A stretch of DNA of 16,058 bases from DASVDK01 sp036381125 [NCBI: Thermodesulfobacteriota bacterium] (GTDB lineage Bacteria; DASVDK01): the NCBI GenBank assembly GCA_036381125.1, contig DASVDK010000106.1:1-16058 (forward strand), given 5' to 3'. The notes beneath the pieces are model-generated. The model was not told where the DNA came from. It saw only the letters and a program-made list of their open reading frames with translations, and did not search any database. How positions within the stretch are numbered: position 1 is the first letter of the stretch; each line of letters starts with the position of its first letter. This document shows, piece after piece, positions 13,929 to 16,058 of this stretch. Both the position numbers and the translations under genes were made by a program.

Positions 13929-15320
13929 TCAGGGGAAGCAGAACGAGTCGGACGAGGCGTCGCCCCCCTCGAGTCGCACCTGGTGCGGGCGGTATCCCGG
14001 CGGGGTCTCGAGGAAGAAGCGCCGGTCGAACGAGAGGCCCCCGTTCGGACCGACGTCGAGCCTGGCCATCCAGCCCGAGATGCCGTCCGGGTAGAACTGG
14101 CCGTCCCAGGGGCCGTAGAGCGAGTTCGTGACGTAGACGCGCCGGCCGTCGCGGCTCACCTCCACCATCTGCGGGCCGCCGTTCCTGGGCGTCGGCGACG
14201 CCGGATGCGGCGCGCGGCGGACGATGCCGCCGACGTGGACCGAGCCGGTCAGCGACGGGTTCAGCGGATCGGATACGTCGTATTGCCGCATCTCGCCCGT
14301 CCCCCAGCACGAGACGTACAGGAAGCGGTCGTCGAGCGACAGGTCGATGTCGGTCACGAGCGGCGGCACCGCCTTGAAGCCCTGGAGCAGCGGCGGCAGC
14401 AGCGCCGGGTCGGCCGGCTCGGCCGGGATCTCGATGACCTTCTGGACGTGGAACGTGCCGCCGGAGAGGTACCAGAGCCAGATCGACGAGGAGAGGTCCT
14501 CGAGGCTGACGACGACGCCCGCGAAGCCGTACACCCGGGTCGGGTCGTGCGCGGGCCGAAGCTCGAGCACGAGCTGCTGGGCGTCGCCGAGGTCGAGCGT
14601 CTGCAGGTGACGCCGCCGCCGCAGGTCGAAGACGTGCAGCCGCTTGCCGTACTTCCCGGCGAGCAGGAGCTCGGGCACCAGGCCCCCCTCGATCATGTTC
14701 GGCGTGCCCCACTCGCTCGTCACCATCGTGTCGTACCCGAGGTGCCAGGCGAAGTCGTAGGCGAGGTACTGGGGGCCGCGGTCCACCTCGAAGCGCCCGA
14801 GGACGTCGAAGCTGTCGTGGTCGAGCACGAAGACGCCGCCGGGGCCGTCTCCCTCGGGGTTGCCGAGGGCGCTCACGTAGATGCCGTCCGGACCGCAGTG
14901 GAGCGTGTGCGGCCGCGAGTAGCCGGTGCGCCTGGCCAGCTCGCCGGCCTCGATCGCCTTGATCAGGCTCGGCCGCCTGGGATCGGGGCGGGTATCGATG
15001 ACGTGAATGCGCGACGAGCGGAGCCCCGGGACGATCAGGTAGCGGCGCTCGACGTGCGGGTGGGGTGCGTACGGGCAGAGGGCGGAGCTGCAGGCGTTCC
15101 ACCCGAAATGGTGCAGCTCGTCGCCGGCGTTCGGCATGTCGAGCTGCCCGACCGTGCGGCCGTACGTCGACGAGGCCGGGTCGACGTCCACGACGGCGAG
15201 CGCGTCGGGCCGGCTGCCGTCGACGTTGATCATCGCCACGTAGGCGAGGCGTTCCGGGGGCGCCTCCATGGCCATGCGGGCCGACGGGTAGAAGGTCGGG
15301 TCGGGTCGGAAGGTGGCCAT
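13929..15320 (-). CDS. SBP56 family protein (selenium-binding protein / methanethiol oxidase type)
   Basis: Protein of 463 residues matching the SELENBP1/MtoX family, whose characterised members are copper enzymes oxidising methanethiol to formaldehyde, hydrogen sulfide and hydrogen peroxide. Family segments seen are DELHHFGWNACSSALC (Cys77 and Cys82, His70 and His71) and RPHTLHCGPDGIYVSALG. Further on come TDIDLSLDDRFLYVSCWG, GGPQMVEVSRDGRRVYVTNS, WDGQFYPDG and the C-terminal EGGDASSDSFCFP. These correspond to the conserved metal- and thiol-handling parts of the propeller. ATG 15320 follows AGGAGG by nine bases. There is no signal peptide, so it should be cytoplasmic, unlike the periplasmic Hyphomicrobium enzyme. 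The accessory SCO1/MauG-type genes sometimes found with it are absent; a membrane protein follows instead. Activity on methanethiol is inferred from family. Confidence 0.93.
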   Translation of the reverse strand: MATFRPDPTFYPSARMAMEAPPERLAYVAMINVDGSRPDALAVVDVDPASSTYGRTVGQLDMPNAGDELHHFGWNACSSALCPYAPHPHVERRYLIVPGLRSSRIHVIDTRPDPRRPSLIKAIEAGELARRTGYSRPHTLHCGPDGIYVSALGNPEGDGPGGVFVLDHDSFDVLGRFEVDRGPQYLAYDFAWHLGYDTMVTSEWGTPNMIEGGLVPELLLAGKYGKRLHVFDLRRRRHLQTLDLGDAQQLVLELRPAHDPTRVYGFAGVVVSLEDLSSSIWLWYLSGGTFHVQKVIEIPAEPADPALLPPLLQGFKAVPPLVTDIDLSLDDRFLYVSCWGTGEMRQYDVSDPLNPSLTGSVHVGGIVRRAPHPASPTPRNGGPQMVEVSRDGRRVYVTNSLYGPWDGQFYPDGISGWMARLDVGPNGGLSFDRRFFLETPPGYRPHQVRLEGGDASSDSFCFP

Positions 15321-15341
15321 CTCGTGGTCCTCCTCGCTTCG

Positions 15342-15370
15342 AACATACGCCTCCCATACGGGCGGGACAA
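15342..15370 (-). promoter_or_regulatory. Candidate sigma-70 promoter of the SBP56 gene
   Basis: On the minus strand TTGTCC (15370-15365), 17-base spacer, TATGTT (15347-15342). Each box matches 4/6 of consensus. The predicted start near 15335 leaves a short leader of about 15 bases that just contains the AGGAGG ribosome binding site. Confidence 0.4.
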
Positions 15371-15427
15371 CGTGTACGTGGAGGAATGTGCGGCGGCACG
15401 GGTTGGGCGGGTGCCGGGCATGGTTCC

Positions 15428-15454
15428 TGTAACGTTTCAACGTCTTGCCCGTCG
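15428..15454 (+). promoter_or_regulatory. Candidate ECF-sigma-type promoter of the exported protein gene
   Basis: TGTAAC (15428-15433), 16-base spacer, CGTCG (15450-15454). A -35 box with AAC and a -10 box with CGTC is the general form recognised by many extracytoplasmic-function sigma factors. It lies about 50 bases before ATG 15505, which encodes an exported protein. By-eye match only. Confidence 0.25.
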
Positions 15455-15504
15455 CATGGGGGCGACACGGCGCGCGCCGCCACACGCGGGCCAGGAGGAG
15501 AGCC

Positions 15505-16058
15505 ATGCACCCCACCTCACCGAAGCACCGGCTCGCGGCGGCGATCACCGCGACGGGCGTGCTCGTCGCGACCGGGGTGGTCACGGCATGGGGCCAGACG
15601 AGCGGCACGGTGCAGCCCGACCAGCCGGGACAGCTCGACGTCCCCGGCAAGGGTCCGGCGCAGCCGGAGGCGTTGCCGGGCCAGCGGACGCAGCCGGGCG
15701 ACACCCAGCGGACCGGACCCCTCAAGGAGCAGGCCGTCCAGCAGGGCACGAGCGGAACGACCGACGACAGGCTGGCCGCCTACGTCAAGGCCCGGCAGCA
15801 GCTCGAGCGAGACGATCCGAGCATGAGACGTGCGCTCGAGACCGGCGACTTTGCCGGGCGAATGGACACCGTCCGGGCGGCCCTCAGGGGCTCGCAGATG
15901 ACCCCCGAGGAGTTCGTGCAGATGCACGAGCAGGTGCAGCGCGACCCGGCGCTCGAGGCCCAGGTCGAGGCGCAGCTCGGCGCGGCCTCCGGTACGTCGG
16001 GCTCCGCGCGCGGCACCGGCGTGCCCCATCCGGCGGGCGGGGCCGAGGTGCCCGCGGG
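15505..16058 (+). CDS. Exported Gln/Pro/Gly-rich protein, possibly DUF4168-like (C-terminus off the right edge)
   Basis: Translation from ATG 15505, with GGAGGAG just upstream, gives MHPTSPKHRLAAAITATGVL and a hydrophobic stretch ending near VTAWGQ. This is a signal peptide with probable cleavage around residues 29-31. A low-complexity region rich in Gln, Pro, Gly and Thr follows (about 32-85). Then comes a helical part beginning DDRLAAYVKARQQLERDDP and including SQMTPEEFVQMHEQVQRDP with ALEAQVEAQL. This helical part resembles the DUF4168 pattern of a Tyr-containing helix followed by an x-x-E-E-[FY]-x-x-x-x-x-x-x-x-x-D-P turn, a weak resemblance. At least 184 residues are visible and no stop is reached. 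Periplasmic location is likely. Function unknown. Confidence 0.75.
   Translation, partial: MHPTSPKHRLAAAITATGVLVATGVVTAWGQTSGTVQPDQPGQLDVPGKGPAQPEALPGQRTQPGDTQRTGPLKEQAVQQGTSGTTDDRLAAYVKARQQLERDDPSMRRALETGDFAGRMDTVRAALRGSQMTPEEFVQMHEQVQRDPALEAQVEAQLGAASGTSGSARGTGVPHPAGGAEVPA

Overview
The window is very GC-rich, densely packed bacterial DNA. Almost every third codon position is G or C, and start and stop codons often overlap (ATGA, GTGA, TGATG). This fits soil or subsurface lineages such as Rokubacteria/Methylomirabilota or a deltaproteobacterium; that placement is inference from composition and gene content, since no rRNA or other phylogenetic marker is present. I see no tRNA, rRNA, CRISPR array, prophage or complete insertion sequence.

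Layout. (1) 1-1009, minus: a sigma-54 activator (AAA+ plus Fis helix-turn-helix) that runs off the left edge. (2) 1176-3309, plus: a coupled three-gene cassette, divergent from the activator: MFS transporter, 63-residue membrane/secreted peptide, soluble histidine kinase. (3) 3260-3665, minus: a frameshifted gene remnant, then a REP-like palindrome at 3769-3819. (4) 6964-3839, minus: an SsuA-SsuC-SsuB-type sulfonate/taurine ABC importer with an OsmC-family protein as fourth gene. A strong stem-loop lies in the leader. (5) 7373-7534, plus: a 53-residue one-helix membrane protein; 7554-8543, minus: the SrkA (YihE) protein kinase. (6) 8680-12973, plus: a three-gene signalling operon. It encodes a kinase-less protein with three nearly identical PAS domains, an NtrB-like kinase with a coiled coil carrying four phased histidines, and a REC-GAF-histidine kinase hybrid. 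(7) 13010-13221: an internally deleted xanthine-dehydrogenase-family large subunit, ending inside a cluster of REP-like palindromes (13214-13330). (8) 15320-13334, minus: an SBP56/methanethiol-oxidase-type protein followed 7 bases later by a polytopic membrane protein. (9) 15505 to the right edge, plus: an exported Gln/Pro-rich protein, incomplete.

How the genes may work together. Regions 4 and 8 both point to organosulfur use: sulfonate uptake, a thiol-dependent OsmC peroxidase, and C-S bond oxidation by an SBP56 protein. The link is functional inference only. Region 6 looks like a phosphorelay whose sensing, kinase and receiver modules are split over three translationally coupled proteins, with no DNA-binding output in the window. 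The two REP-like loci each lie beside a decayed gene, which marks the places where this segment has been rearranged.
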